Source of the DNA: Leuconostoc lactis
GTDB lineage: Bacteria; Bacillota; Bacilli; Lactobacillales; Lactobacillaceae
Assembly: GCF_007954625.1 (NCBI RefSeq)
Contig: NZ_CP042420.1
Span: 942,501 to 1,006,500 of the forward strand
DNA: 64,000 nt
Direction: 5' to 3'
The number at the start of each line of letters is the position of its first letter. Position 1 is the first letter of the stretch. A model generated the notes under the pieces. It was not told where the DNA came from. It searched no databases and saw only the letters and a program-made list of their open reading frames with translations. This document shows positions 16,874 through 24,390 of this stretch, piece after piece. The translations under genes and the position numbers were made by a program.

Positions 16874-16915
16874 TGGCTAGCTGTGAATATTGGAAGATAT
16901 ATTGGAGAGTAACAA

Positions 16916-17164
16916 ATGGCGATGGAAAAAGAAGCAATCTACAACATGATGGCAGATGAAATTGCAACGCGCTTTAGTATTAAGCGTGAAGCAGTGACAC
17001 CAGATTTAAACTTTTTGACGGATGTGAATGCTGATTCAATTGATTTCGTGGAATTAGTATTAGAAGTCGAAGATATGTTTAATGTCAGCATTTCAGATGA
17101 AGATGCTGAAAACTTGGTGACGTTACAACAAACAGTTGACTACATCGTCGCACATCAAAATTAG
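16916..17164 (+). CDS. acpP: Acyl carrier protein
   Basis: 82 residues, acidic. Ser41 in NADSIDFVELVLEVED is the 4'-phosphopantetheine attachment site, with the DSxD/E context slightly varied (DSID). Length and acidity are normal for ACP. The SD GGAGAG lies 8 bases before the ATG. Co-transcription with plsX is inferred. Many lactic acid bacteria carry a second acpP in the fab cluster; none is visible here. Confidence 0.93.
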   Translation: MAMEKEAIYNMMADEIATRFSIKREAVTPDLNFLTDVNADSIDFVELVLEVEDMFNVSISDEDAENLVTLQQTVDYIVAHQN

Positions 17165-17168
17165 TCAT

Positions 17169-17197
17169 TTGACAGCCGTGCGACATTAAGCTATACT
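17169..17197 (+). promoter_or_regulatory. Promoter of the methionine T-box transcript
   Basis: TTGACA (17169-17174), a 17-bp spacer and TATACT (17192-17197) form a near-consensus sigma-A promoter starting just inside the acpP 3' flank. Confidence 0.8.
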
Positions 17198-17203
17198 GAT
17201 TTT

Positions 17204-17480
17204 CAAGTTAATCATTTTAATGTGTTGAGAAGAGTAATATTGTTGGAGTGTTCAGCGAGCTGTGTTTGGTGAAAACAGCCACTTTGGCAATGTGAAGATG
17301 AACTCATGACACACGTTCGTGCAGTGCAAGCTAAGCGATCGGTGGGAGCCGTTATCTTCCCTAATCTTGCTGATCAAAAGTCAGCGGATTTTTTGAGGTA
17401 GTTAACACTACGAACATGGGTGGTACCACGCAAACAGCGTCCCTATACGAATCATAGCGTTCGTGTAGTGACGCTTTTTT
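17204..17480 (+). promoter_or_regulatory. T-box leader, methionine specifier
   Basis: Stem I closes with TGTGT/ACACA and carries a GCTGT/ACAGC apical hairpin with the TTGGTGAAA loop. The specifier loop GAAG-ATG-AACTC gives AUG (17298-17300). The T-box core is GGGTGGTACCACG. The antiterminator is GGG, a 7-nt bulge, ACGC/GCGT and CCC; the competing terminator at 17436-17480 is an interrupted stem (AGCGTC/GACGCT, CTA/TAG, ACGAA/TTCGT) with a T run. Uncharged tRNA-Met should activate msrC. Confidence 0.9.
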
Positions 17481-17530
17481 AATACAATAATGATGACCAC
17501 AACTAAAACAGCATTTTTGGAGGAAAAAAC

Positions 17531-18010
17531 ATGTCAGCAGTTCAATCACCAGCACCACTCATCTCTCAGTTACTTGACACTTGGATTCAAGGTGAGGGGA
17601 GCCAAGACTTCCCAATGGCCAACTATGCCAATGCGGCCGCTATTTTATATCAAAATGTCGCTGACATTAACTGGGTTGGGTTTTATCTTTATGATGATGC
17701 CCAAAATCAATTAGTCGTTGGCCCATTTCTGGGCAAGCCAGCGGTTGCGTTGATTGCACCGGAAGCTGGGGTTGTTGGGCACGCGTTTAGTGTCCAAGAA
17801 ACCGTGGTGGTTGATGATGTGAACACTTTTGCCAATCATATTGTCTGCGATCCTAATTCAAACGCTGAAATTGTGATCCCATTGACAACGGCTGATGGCC
17901 GCCGTCTTGGCGTCTTAGACATTGACTCACCAACGCGTCAGCGTTTCTCGGCACAAGATCGTGCGGACTTAGAACATTTTGTGCAAACGTTATTAGCCTA
18001 TGTTAAATAG
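17531..18010 (+). CDS. msrC: Free methionine-(R)-sulfoxide reductase-like GAF protein, resolving cysteines absent
   Basis: 159 residues, one GAF domain. NWVGFYLYDD (47-56), VVGPFLGKPA (62-71), HIVCDPNSNAEIVIPL and LGVLDIDSP are the motifs of fRMsr enzymes, which reduce free Met-R-sulfoxide to Met. The catalytic-type Cys is kept (Cys106). The family's two other cysteines are replaced: Val72 where GKPAC is usual and Val82 where GVCG is usual. If active, the enzyme would need another thiol to resolve the sulfenate. The Met T-box upstream supports a role in methionine supply. Confidence 0.85.
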   Translation: MSAVQSPAPLISQLLDTWIQGEGSQDFPMANYANAAAILYQNVADINWVGFYLYDDAQNQLVVGPFLGKPAVALIAPEAGVVGHAFSVQETVVVDDVNTFANHIVCDPNSNAEIVIPLTTADGRRLGVLDIDSPTRQRFSAQDRADLEHFVQTLLAYVK

Positions 18011-18114
18011 TGCCAATAACGCAACAACATTAAATTAGGGGGCAGGGCGCATTATCATGCACCTTGAGGTTTGTGTGTTTAAGACACATAACCGTACATA
18101 AAAGGGTAACAAAC

Positions 18115-19629
18115 ATGTGGCAAACACTCATGACGCGTCACGATCAATTCGTGACAGCGCTATGGCAACATATTCAATTAACAGTCGCCGCACTCGTGAT
18201 TGCGGCACTGATTGCGATACCATTGGCGATTTGGGCTGAAAATCATCGGCGCTACGCAGAATGGTTATTACAACTAACAGGTCTCTTTCAAACCTTGCCA
18301 TCATTGGCAGTTTTAGGGTTACTGATTCCTGTGGTCGGTATTGGGACACCTGCGGCATTAATTGCCTTGGTTATTTATGCGTTATTACCAATTTTCCAAA
18401 ATACCTATCTTGGTTTAACGGAGGTTGATCAAGGTGTTCTTGATGGGGGCCGTGCATTAGGTTTATCCCGACGTCAGATACTGCGACGGATTCAATTACC
18501 ACTGGCACAACCAAGTATTATGGCTGGTCTACGGACGGCTGTTGTGTTGATTATTGGCACGGCCACCTTAGCGGCGCTGATTGGTGCTGGTGGCTTAGGT
18601 GATTTCATTTTACTTGGCATTAATCGCAATAATACCAATCTTATTTTAATCGGGGCGTTTGCCTCAGCGGCCTTAGCGTTAATTGGGAGTTTTGGTGTTC
18701 AGTGGCTCGCCAAATTACAGCATACTTGGCGCCGGATCGTGTTGATTAGTTTGAGTGTGCTTTTTATTGGTGGCAGTGTCGCGCCGTTATTACCGCAAAA
18801 ACAAGCCCCCCAGACAATCACCATTGCTGGTAAACTGGGATCTGAACCAGAAATTTTGATTCACATGTATGCGGCGTTGATTAAACAGTCTCAACCAGAG
18901 ACGCGGGTGATTTTAAAACCAAATTTTGGGGTGACCACATTTCTGTATGAAGCGTTGACCAGCAAAAAGATCGACCTTTATCCAGAATTCACCGGCACAA
19001 TCACCGCAACGCTGGCTAAACCACCAGTGACCTTACCAGTAGGTGCTGATGCGCAAACGACTTATTTAGCTGCTAAAAAAGTCGCCCAAGCACAACAGCT
19101 TACGATGACGCAACCCATGCAATTCAACGATACGTATGGGATTGCCGTACCGCAAAATTTGGCCAAGCAATATCATTTAACAACGATTGGGGATTTGCAG
19201 CACCTCCCGCATGCCAAGGCAGGGATGACGGCAGAGTTCTTAGATCGCCCTGATGGCATGCCGGCAATTGAGCAGACGTATGGTTTGAATGTACCAAAGG
19301 TGAGTTTGGACCCAGCGCTGCGTTATCAAGCTGTGCGTGAACAGCAAGTATCAGTGGTTGATGCTTACACAACTGATTCACAAATTAAACAATATCATTT
19401 GAAGGTGTTGGCTGATGATCGGCATGTTTTCCCAGTATATCAAGGGGTTGGTCTGATGCGCTCAGATTTTGCCAAAAACCACCCAGAAATTGTGCGTGCG
19501 GTGAATCAATTAGCGGGTCACATCACTAATGAGGAGATGCAAGCGATGAATTATGCTGTCAATGTCGACCATCAATCAGCGGAACAAGTCGCCCGCAATT
19601 ACTTGAAAGCACACAAATTACTCAAATGA
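18115..19629 (+). CDS. Betaine/carnitine/choline-type ABC transporter: permease fused to substrate-binding domain
   Basis: 504 residues from the ATG at 18115 (SD AAAGGG); the longer in-frame TTG/ATG region upstream lacks an SD. The N-terminal half (to about 205) is an OpuCB/ProW-like permease with several membrane segments and the EAA-type loop DGGRALGLSRRQILRRIQLP. After a further membrane segment, residues 240-504 form the osmoprotectant-binding domain (ITIAGKLGSEPEILIHMYAALI, DLYPEFTGTI). No ATPase gene is adjacent, so it must pair with one elsewhere. It overlaps the SprT-like gene by 4 bases. Confidence 0.88.
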   Translation: MWQTLMTRHDQFVTALWQHIQLTVAALVIAALIAIPLAIWAENHRRYAEWLLQLTGLFQTLPSLAVLGLLIPVVGIGTPAALIALVIYALLPIFQNTYLGLTEVDQGVLDGGRALGLSRRQILRRIQLPLAQPSIMAGLRTAVVLIIGTATLAALIGAGGLGDFILLGINRNNTNLILIGAFASAALALIGSFGVQWLAKLQHTWRRIVLISLSVLFIGGSVAPLLPQKQAPQTITIAGKLGSEPEILIHMYAALIKQSQPETRVILKPNFGVTTFLYEALTSKKIDLYPEFTGTITATLAKPPVTLPVGADAQTTYLAAKKVAQAQQLTMTQPMQFNDTYGIAVPQNLAKQYHLTTIGDLQHLPHAKAGMTAEFLDRPDGMPAIEQTYGLNVPKVSLDPALRYQAVREQQVSVVDAYTTDSQIKQYHLKVLADDRHVFPVYQGVGLMRSDFAKNHPEIVRAVNQLAGHITNEEMQAMNYAVNVDHQSAEQVARNYLKAHKLLK

Positions 19630-20087
19630 TGACGCCAGCAGAATTACAACAGCGGGTAATGTTGCTCTCGCAACAAGTATTTGGTCGACCGTTTCAACAT
19701 CAAGCCACCTTTAACGCCCGTTTAAAAACAACTGGTGGGCGTTATTTCACGCATAGTCACCATCTCGAATTTAATCCGAAAATGGCGGCGCTGCCTGAAT
19801 TTGACGCGATTATTAAACATGAATTGGTGCATTATCATCTGCATCTGCAACATAAAGGTTATCGGCATCGCGATCGTGATTTTAAGCAGTTGCTGGCAGC
19901 AGTCGGTGGGGCGCGCTACGCCCCTAAATTAGCGGCGACAACAGCGACTAAGCCAAAACATCTGTGGCGTTATCAGTGTTGCAATGGTCATGTGCTAACC
20001 AGACAGCGACGCATTCAAGTCGACAAGTACCGCTGTGGCCAATGTCATGGGACGTTACGGTTGCTTGGGGAAGTTCCCCATTCTTAG
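19626..20087 (+). CDS. SprT-like zinc metalloprotease-domain protein
   Basis: 153 residues. HELVHYH gives the zinc-binding His65, Glu66 and His69, with a further downstream His region (HKGYRHRDRDF). A C-terminal zinc ribbon with CC and CGQC pairs follows. This is the SprT/YpjP-like layout; eukaryotic relatives (Spartan) cleave DNA-protein crosslinks, but the bacterial role is not established. ATGA overlap with the transporter gene indicates coupling. Confidence 0.85.
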   Translation: MMTPAELQQRVMLLSQQVFGRPFQHQATFNARLKTTGGRYFTHSHHLEFNPKMAALPEFDAIIKHELVHYHLHLQHKGYRHRDRDFKQLLAAVGGARYAPKLAATTATKPKHLWRYQCCNGHVLTRQRRIQVDKYRCGQCHGTLRLLGEVPHS

Positions 20088-20101
20088 TGGCAACATTCAG
20101 G

Positions 20102-20107
20102 TATAAT
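20102..20107 (+). promoter_or_regulatory. -10 box of the HAD hydrolase gene
   Basis: TATAAT, 32 bases before the start codon. No clear -35 box. Confidence 0.45.
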
Positions 20108-20139
20108 AAAGACATCAGTAACGAGAAAGCGAGTGACAT

Positions 20140-20973
20140 ATGATACAACTTATTCTATCGGATCTTGATGAAACTTTACTCAACGATGATGGGACAATCC
20201 ATCCGGAAAATATCGCAGCCATTCAGGATTTTACCCAAAATGGCGGTTATTTTGTACCCAATACTGGCCGATCATACAAGTCGGTTTATGGGACATTAGC
20301 GCAACTTGGCCTTAACAAAACAACGCAATACGTCGTGTCCTATAATGGTGGGGCTATTGTGGCTATTGCCCCAGATGGTCAGGAAGAAATTGTTGTTGAA
20401 CACGGCATGTCGTTGACATTAGCCCAAAAAATATTTGATTTGGGTCAAGTGAACGACGCCGTCGACACGCACGTTTATACGCGCGATAACTTGTACATTT
20501 ACAATATCTCAGCAACCGATCAACGCTACATGACAGAGCGGCAAGTGCCTTATACTGAAATCACGACAACTGATTTAAGCTTTATGGCTAACGAAGGGCC
20601 TGTCATGAAGGTTATTTTTGAACATCCAGATCCTGCTGTCCAACAGGCCATCGCTGATGCGGTGACCGCCGTTGTTGGCGATGAGGTGTTGGTCACTTTT
20701 AGTTCAAACCGGTACGTTGAATTTAACCCGAAGGGCGTTGATAAAGGGGTGACGGGCTTAGAGTTAGCCGATATTTTAGGCATTGCCCGTGACGATACAG
20801 CGGCGATTGGTGATAATTTGAATGATGAGGCACAAATTAAAGCCGCCGGTGTTGGTGTGGCGGTTGCCAATGCCAAACCGGAAATTAAAGCCTTAGCTGA
20901 TGTTGTGTTGACGACAACCAATAACGAAGCGGCAGTTGCCGATTTTATTAAGCACTATGCCCAAAAATCATAA
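20140..20973 (+). CDS. HAD-family hydrolase, Cof subfamily (sugar/flavin phosphatase type)
   Basis: 277 residues. Motif I is LSDLDETLLNDDG with the nucleophile Asp8. Motif III/IV is GDNLNDEAQIKAAGVGVAVANA near the C-terminus, with a conserved Lys in NPKGVDKGVTG. A C2B cap domain lies between. Cof-type enzymes dephosphorylate sugar phosphates, FMN or PLP; the substrate is not determinable. It overlaps the next small membrane-protein gene. Confidence 0.88.
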   Translation: MIQLILSDLDETLLNDDGTIHPENIAAIQDFTQNGGYFVPNTGRSYKSVYGTLAQLGLNKTTQYVVSYNGGAIVAIAPDGQEEIVVEHGMSLTLAQKIFDLGQVNDAVDTHVYTRDNLYIYNISATDQRYMTERQVPYTEITTTDLSFMANEGPVMKVIFEHPDPAVQQAIADAVTAVVGDEVLVTFSSNRYVEFNPKGVDKGVTGLELADILGIARDDTAAIGDNLNDEAQIKAAGVGVAVANAKPEIKALADVVLTTTNNEAAVADFIKHYAQKS

Positions 20974-21187
20974 ATTAGCGCTGTTGCTTGCACGGCTCTT
21001 GCTTGGCGGACTAGCAATTATATTGTTTTTGACGCTGTTTCTGGTGAGTGATTGGCAGCATTGGTCATTAGCCTTAACGTTAGGTCTGACGATTATTTTA
21101 GTTGTCCTCGTCAACGCAGGTTATATTTGGTTATTTTGGCTGGCTCGGCGACAACAGTTATTACATGAAGAAAAGGATGATGAATAA
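20957..21187 (+). CDS. Small two-helix membrane protein
   Basis: 76 residues with two strongly hydrophobic segments (about 7-30 and 36-60) and an acidic-basic tail (RRQQLLHEEKDDE). I chose the ATG at 20957, which overlaps the HAD gene by 17 bases. No SD is clear, so translation probably depends on coupling. No family recognised; the hairpin topology is what can be seen. It precedes a CPBP protease gene by two bases. Confidence 0.6.
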   Translation: MPKNHKLALLLARLLLGGLAIILFLTLFLVSDWQHWSLALTLGLTIILVVLVNAGYIWLFWLARRQQLLHEEKDDE

Positions 21188-21189
21188 TT

Positions 21190-21915
21190 TTGCTTGATTT
21201 ATCCCAAAATCCAAACCCTAAATCATTAGGTCGACGCCTGTTTAATTTTATCGGGCTGGCTTTTTTGTTAATCTTAACGCCGAGTTTGTTAGTGGCCGCC
21301 AACGCGCAGCAATCCGTTGGCCAACAACTCCTGTATGTGAGCTTGATGTTAGCAAGTTATAGCGTGTTAGGCTACCTTGCGTATCGTTTGTTAAAAAAGA
21401 CGACGCGCCAACCAGTTTTTCACCAACCAAATATCCGTGATTGGCGTCATCTGTGGTATATTGTGGGCATGTTTTTTGTCATGGTTGGCCTCGAATATGG
21501 GATTAATATGATTCGAATGGTTGTCACTGGCAGTGTTGATACTGAGAATCAAGTGGCTATTGAAGCGCTCGTATCACAGGTCAACATTACCATGGTTGGG
21601 ATGTTGATTTATGCGGTATTTTTAGCACCCGTCGTTGAAGAAATTGTCTTTCGTGGTTTAGTGATTAATTATTTTTTCCGTCACAGTTGGTGGTGGGCCA
21701 GCATTATTTTGTCTGGTTTGTTATTTGCCTTCCCACACATGGGTGATATTCCAACGAACTTGCCTGACTTGCTGAGCTATGTCTTGTATATGAGTATGGG
21801 GATGGTGCTAGCTTATGTGTACAAGAAGACTGGTAATATTCAAGATAGTATTGCCATCCATTTTTTGAATAATGCGTTGTCCATGTTACCGCTTATCTTA
21901 CAAGTTTTCCGGTAA
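21190..21915 (+). CDS. CPBP-family intramembrane metalloprotease
   Basis: 241 residues with 6-7 membrane segments. The three family motifs are present: EEIVFRG (EExxxR), FAFPHMGD (FxxxH) and HFLNNAL (HxxxN). Eukaryotic members process CAAX proteins; bacterial members include bacteriocin self-immunity proteins. The likely start is TTG at 21190 with AAAGGATG upstream. It forms a run with the HAD and small membrane-protein genes. No bacteriocin gene was seen nearby. Confidence 0.83.
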   Translation: MLDLSQNPNPKSLGRRLFNFIGLAFLLILTPSLLVAANAQQSVGQQLLYVSLMLASYSVLGYLAYRLLKKTTRQPVFHQPNIRDWRHLWYIVGMFFVMVGLEYGINMIRMVVTGSVDTENQVAIEALVSQVNITMVGMLIYAVFLAPVVEEIVFRGLVINYFFRHSWWWASIILSGLLFAFPHMGDIPTNLPDLLSYVLYMSMGMVLAYVYKKTGNIQDSIAIHFLNNALSMLPLILQVFR

Positions 21916-21925
21916 TACAACACTG

Positions 21926-21960
21926 AAAAAGACCCTAACGGCTGTGTTAGGGTCTTTTGC
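21926..21960. terminator. Bidirectional terminator between CPBP and pepQ genes
   Basis: A 13-bp perfect stem (AAAAGACCCTAAC and complement) with T runs on both strands; it serves the two convergent genes. Confidence 0.88.
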
Positions 21961-21961
21961 T

Positions 21962-23059
21962 TTAGAATTGTTGTAATGTTTTTGGCGTGTGTGTGAAAGG
22001 GACGAACCCATCGGGACTCATATAGCCAGAATCCTCAATCCGGACACCAGCCACATCAGGGATATAAATACCTGGCTCAATCGAGAAGACCATCCCTTCT
22101 TGTAGTACCAAATCGCTGCCAGCCATGATTGAAGGGTATTCATGGACAGAGGCACCAAGACCGTGGCCGAGGCGGTGGACAAAATAATTACCATAACCGG
22201 CCTTTGTGATAATATCACGGGCAATGGCATCCAGTTCACCAGCAGTCATCCCAATTTTGGCCTGAGATTGCGCAGCCAATTGGGCTTCAAGGGTGACGTC
22301 GTAGATGACCTTGGCTTGGTCACTGATTGGGCCAAAGGCAACGGTTCGGGTTGCATCAGAGGCATAACCTTCAGTCATAGTGCCTAGGTCAAAAAGCGCC
22401 ATTTCGCCAGCATGTAACTGCCGTGATGATGTCGCCCCATGGGGATCAGCCGCATGTGCGCCAAACTGGACCAATGTGTCAAAGCTCATGCCTGGCACAC
22501 CAGAAAGCTTGAGTTCGTATTCCAATTTGGCAGCAACGCCTAATTCGGTAACGCCTTCAGCGAGGGCAGCAAAACCAATCTCAAAAGCCCGATCAGCATC
22601 ACGGCCGGCCGCTAACATGTGTTGAATTTCATCAGGTGTTTTAATCAACCGCAAACGATTAATTTCAGCCGTAATGTCCTTTTGCAGCGTAACACCTGGT
22701 AGAGCAGCTTGTAAGGCGTTGTAGCGCGTCACAGTCAAATTATCCGCTTCAATGGCAAAGGCGGTACCATGAGATTGCGCGCGGATATGTTGTGCCAACT
22801 TGGCCCAAGGATTTTCTTGGTCATCATAGCCGTAGGCTGGATAAGGCCAGCCACTGGCTTTCATGCTATTGACTTCAAGGGCTGGTCCGAATAGAAACGG
22901 ATCGTGGTCGGCGAAAATAACCAAGGCAAGGACACGTTCCATTGGGTCAGATTCAAACCCCGAAAGATAGGCCACGCTATGGAAATTTGTTAAGATGGCA
23001 CCATCTAATTGTTGGTCCGTGAGCCATTGTGTTAGTGTCGTGAGTTTTTGATTAGTCAT
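21962..23059 (-). CDS. pepQ: Xaa-Pro dipeptidase
   Basis: 365 residues, peptidase family M24B. The N-terminal creatinase-like domain (1-125) precedes the pita-bread domain. Metal ligands are in FDLGTMTEGYASDATRT (two Asp), HRLGHGLGASVHE (His) and SIEPGIY plus RIEDSG (two Glu). It releases amino acids from X-Pro dipeptides in casein-type nutrition. It diverges from ccpA, an arrangement known in lactobacilli, with the regulatory sites in between. Confidence 0.93.
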   Translation of the reverse strand: MTNQKLTTLTQWLTDQQLDGAILTNFHSVAYLSGFESDPMERVLALVIFADHDPFLFGPALEVNSMKASGWPYPAYGYDDQENPWAKLAQHIRAQSHGTAFAIEADNLTVTRYNALQAALPGVTLQKDITAEINRLRLIKTPDEIQHMLAAGRDADRAFEIGFAALAEGVTELGVAAKLEYELKLSGVPGMSFDTLVQFGAHAADPHGATSSRQLHAGEMALFDLGTMTEGYASDATRTVAFGPISDQAKVIYDVTLEAQLAAQSQAKIGMTAGELDAIARDIITKAGYGNYFVHRLGHGLGASVHEYPSIMAGSDLVLQEGMVFSIEPGIYIPDVAGVRIEDSGYMSPDGFVPFTHTPKTLQQF

Positions 23060-23167
23060 TTATCGCTCCTTTGTTAAAATGTATTATTTCCATTTTAACA
23101 CTTTCACAAAAAAGTGTCTTTTCTTGTAACAAACTGAAACAATGATGAAAACTTGACGATATGGCCT

Positions 23168-23181
23168 TGTAAGCGTTTGCA
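23168..23181 (+). promoter_or_regulatory. cre site 1 in the pepQ-ccpA intergenic region
   Basis: TGTAAGCGTTTGCA matches TGWAARCGNTWNCA at all 14 positions. Its last six bases (TTTGCA, 23176-23181) form the probable -35 box of ccpA, 17 bp before TATAAT at 23199-23204. Confidence 0.8.
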
Positions 23182-23198
23182 ATATGATTGATTTTTGC

Positions 23199-23204
23199 TA
23201 TAAT
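23199..23204 (+). promoter_or_regulatory. -10 box of ccpA
   Basis: TATAAT, 17 bp after TTTGCA. The -35 overlaps cre site 1. Confidence 0.7.
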
Positions 23205-23223
23205 AAAAAGAGGTATATGAAGA

Positions 23224-23237
23224 TGTAAACGGTTTCT
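23224..23237 (+). promoter_or_regulatory. cre site 2 in the ccpA 5' leader
   Basis: TGTAAACGGTTTCT matches the cre consensus at 13 of 14 positions and lies about 10-20 bases after the expected transcription start. Confidence 0.65.
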
Positions 23238-23265
23238 TAAAGATAAAAGTAAAAGAAGGTCAACT

Positions 23266-24273
23266 ATGCAGAAGAAAAGTTCAGCAACAATTTATGATGT
23301 GGCAAATCGTGTCGGGGTGTCACTAGCCACTGTGTCACGGGTTGTCAATGGGAACAGCAACGTCCGCGATTCCACAAAACGTAAGGTACTTGATGCCATT
23401 GAAGAGCTTGGCTATCATCCTAATGCTGTTGCTCGTGGGTTAGCTTCAAAGAAAACAACAACGATTGGCGTGGTCATGCCAGACGTAACTGATATGTATT
23501 ATGCCGAATTGGCCCGTGGTATTGATGACGTGGCGAACATGTATCACTATGACGTCTTGTTGACCAATACAGATGAAGATCCAGTTCGGGAAACAATGGC
23601 CGTGAACAATTTGTCTAGTAAACAAGTCGATGGCATTATTTTCATGGGTAACGAGTTGGATCGCGAAGTTTTGAATACGATTGCTGCGGCTGATGCCCCA
23701 GTGGTGTTAGCGGGTTCAGTGGATAGTGAAGGTAAGTTACCAAGTGTGAATATCAACTATGTGGCGGCGATTCAAGAGGCAACGGAGACAGTCATTAATC
23801 ATGGTCATCGTCGCGTGGCGTTGGTGACTGGGCCAATGTCACACGCCATTAATCGCTTACACCGGTTAGTTGGGTATCAAGCAGCGCTGGAAGCTGCTGA
23901 CATTGAATTTGATGAGGCGTTGCTCTTTACGGCCCATCAAGATTACGCGGCTGGGATGCAAATCGCTGAAAAAGTCTTGCAAGCAGGGGCTAATGCAGTC
24001 ATTGCTTATGATGATGAAGTGGCCTTGGGCATTATGAACTATGTGCAAGAACACGGCCAACGCGTGCCAGAAGACTTTGAAATTATCACGTCTAACGATA
24101 CCAAGTTTGCTATTGTGACACGTCCAGAACTAACGTCAATCGGGCAACCAAAGTATGATATTGGGGCGGTAGCCATGCGCATGTTGACGAAGTTAATGAA
24201 TAACGAAATTATTGACGATACACAGGTACAGTTACCGCATACATTAGAACGTCGCGGGACAACCCTTGACTAA
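23266..24273 (+). CDS. ccpA: Catabolite control protein A
   Basis: 335 residues, LacI/GalR family. The N-terminal helix-turn-helix and hinge are TIYDVANRVGVSLATVSRVVNGNSNVRDSTKRKVLDAI, with HPNAVARGLASKKTTTIGVVMPD. The core is a periplasmic-binding-protein fold. CcpA with HPr-Ser-P binds cre sites; two flank its own promoter and one lies at the pdh operon. The SD AAAGAAGG precedes the ATG. The pepQ-divergent position supports CcpA over other LacI proteins. Confidence 0.93.
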   Translation: MQKKSSATIYDVANRVGVSLATVSRVVNGNSNVRDSTKRKVLDAIEELGYHPNAVARGLASKKTTTIGVVMPDVTDMYYAELARGIDDVANMYHYDVLLTNTDEDPVRETMAVNNLSSKQVDGIIFMGNELDREVLNTIAAADAPVVLAGSVDSEGKLPSVNINYVAAIQEATETVINHGHRRVALVTGPMSHAINRLHRLVGYQAALEAADIEFDEALLFTAHQDYAAGMQIAEKVLQAGANAVIAYDDEVALGIMNYVQEHGQRVPEDFEIITSNDTKFAIVTRPELTSIGQPKYDIGAVAMRMLTKLMNNEIIDDTQVQLPHTLERRGTTLD

Positions 24274-24324
24274 TTTCTCATTTTAAAGAAATATAATAGT
24301 AACAATTGACATTTAAACGTTAAA

Positions 24325-24359
24325 AAAGTAAACTAGTGAGAGTAGTTTGCTTTTTATTT
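24325..24359 (+). terminator. Terminator after ccpA
   Basis: AAAGTAAACT pairs with AGTTTGCTTT (one T-G pair) and is followed by TTTTATTTT. A TTGACA at 24306 lies just upstream and may drive the acyltransferase gene. Confidence 0.6.
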
Positions 24360-24390
24360 TGCCATCAGTGCTTGAAGGGGTTCGTTCCAA

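Noticed and set aside
18064..18114. Extended start of the osmoprotectant transporter
   Set aside because: The extension covers a TGTGT/ACACA hairpin and lacks an SD, while the ATG at 18115 has one and begins like the family.
24306..24334. TTGACA-N17-TAAACT as a certain promoter of the acyltransferase gene
   Set aside because: The -10 lies inside the ccpA terminator hairpin; it may work, but the evidence is ambiguous.
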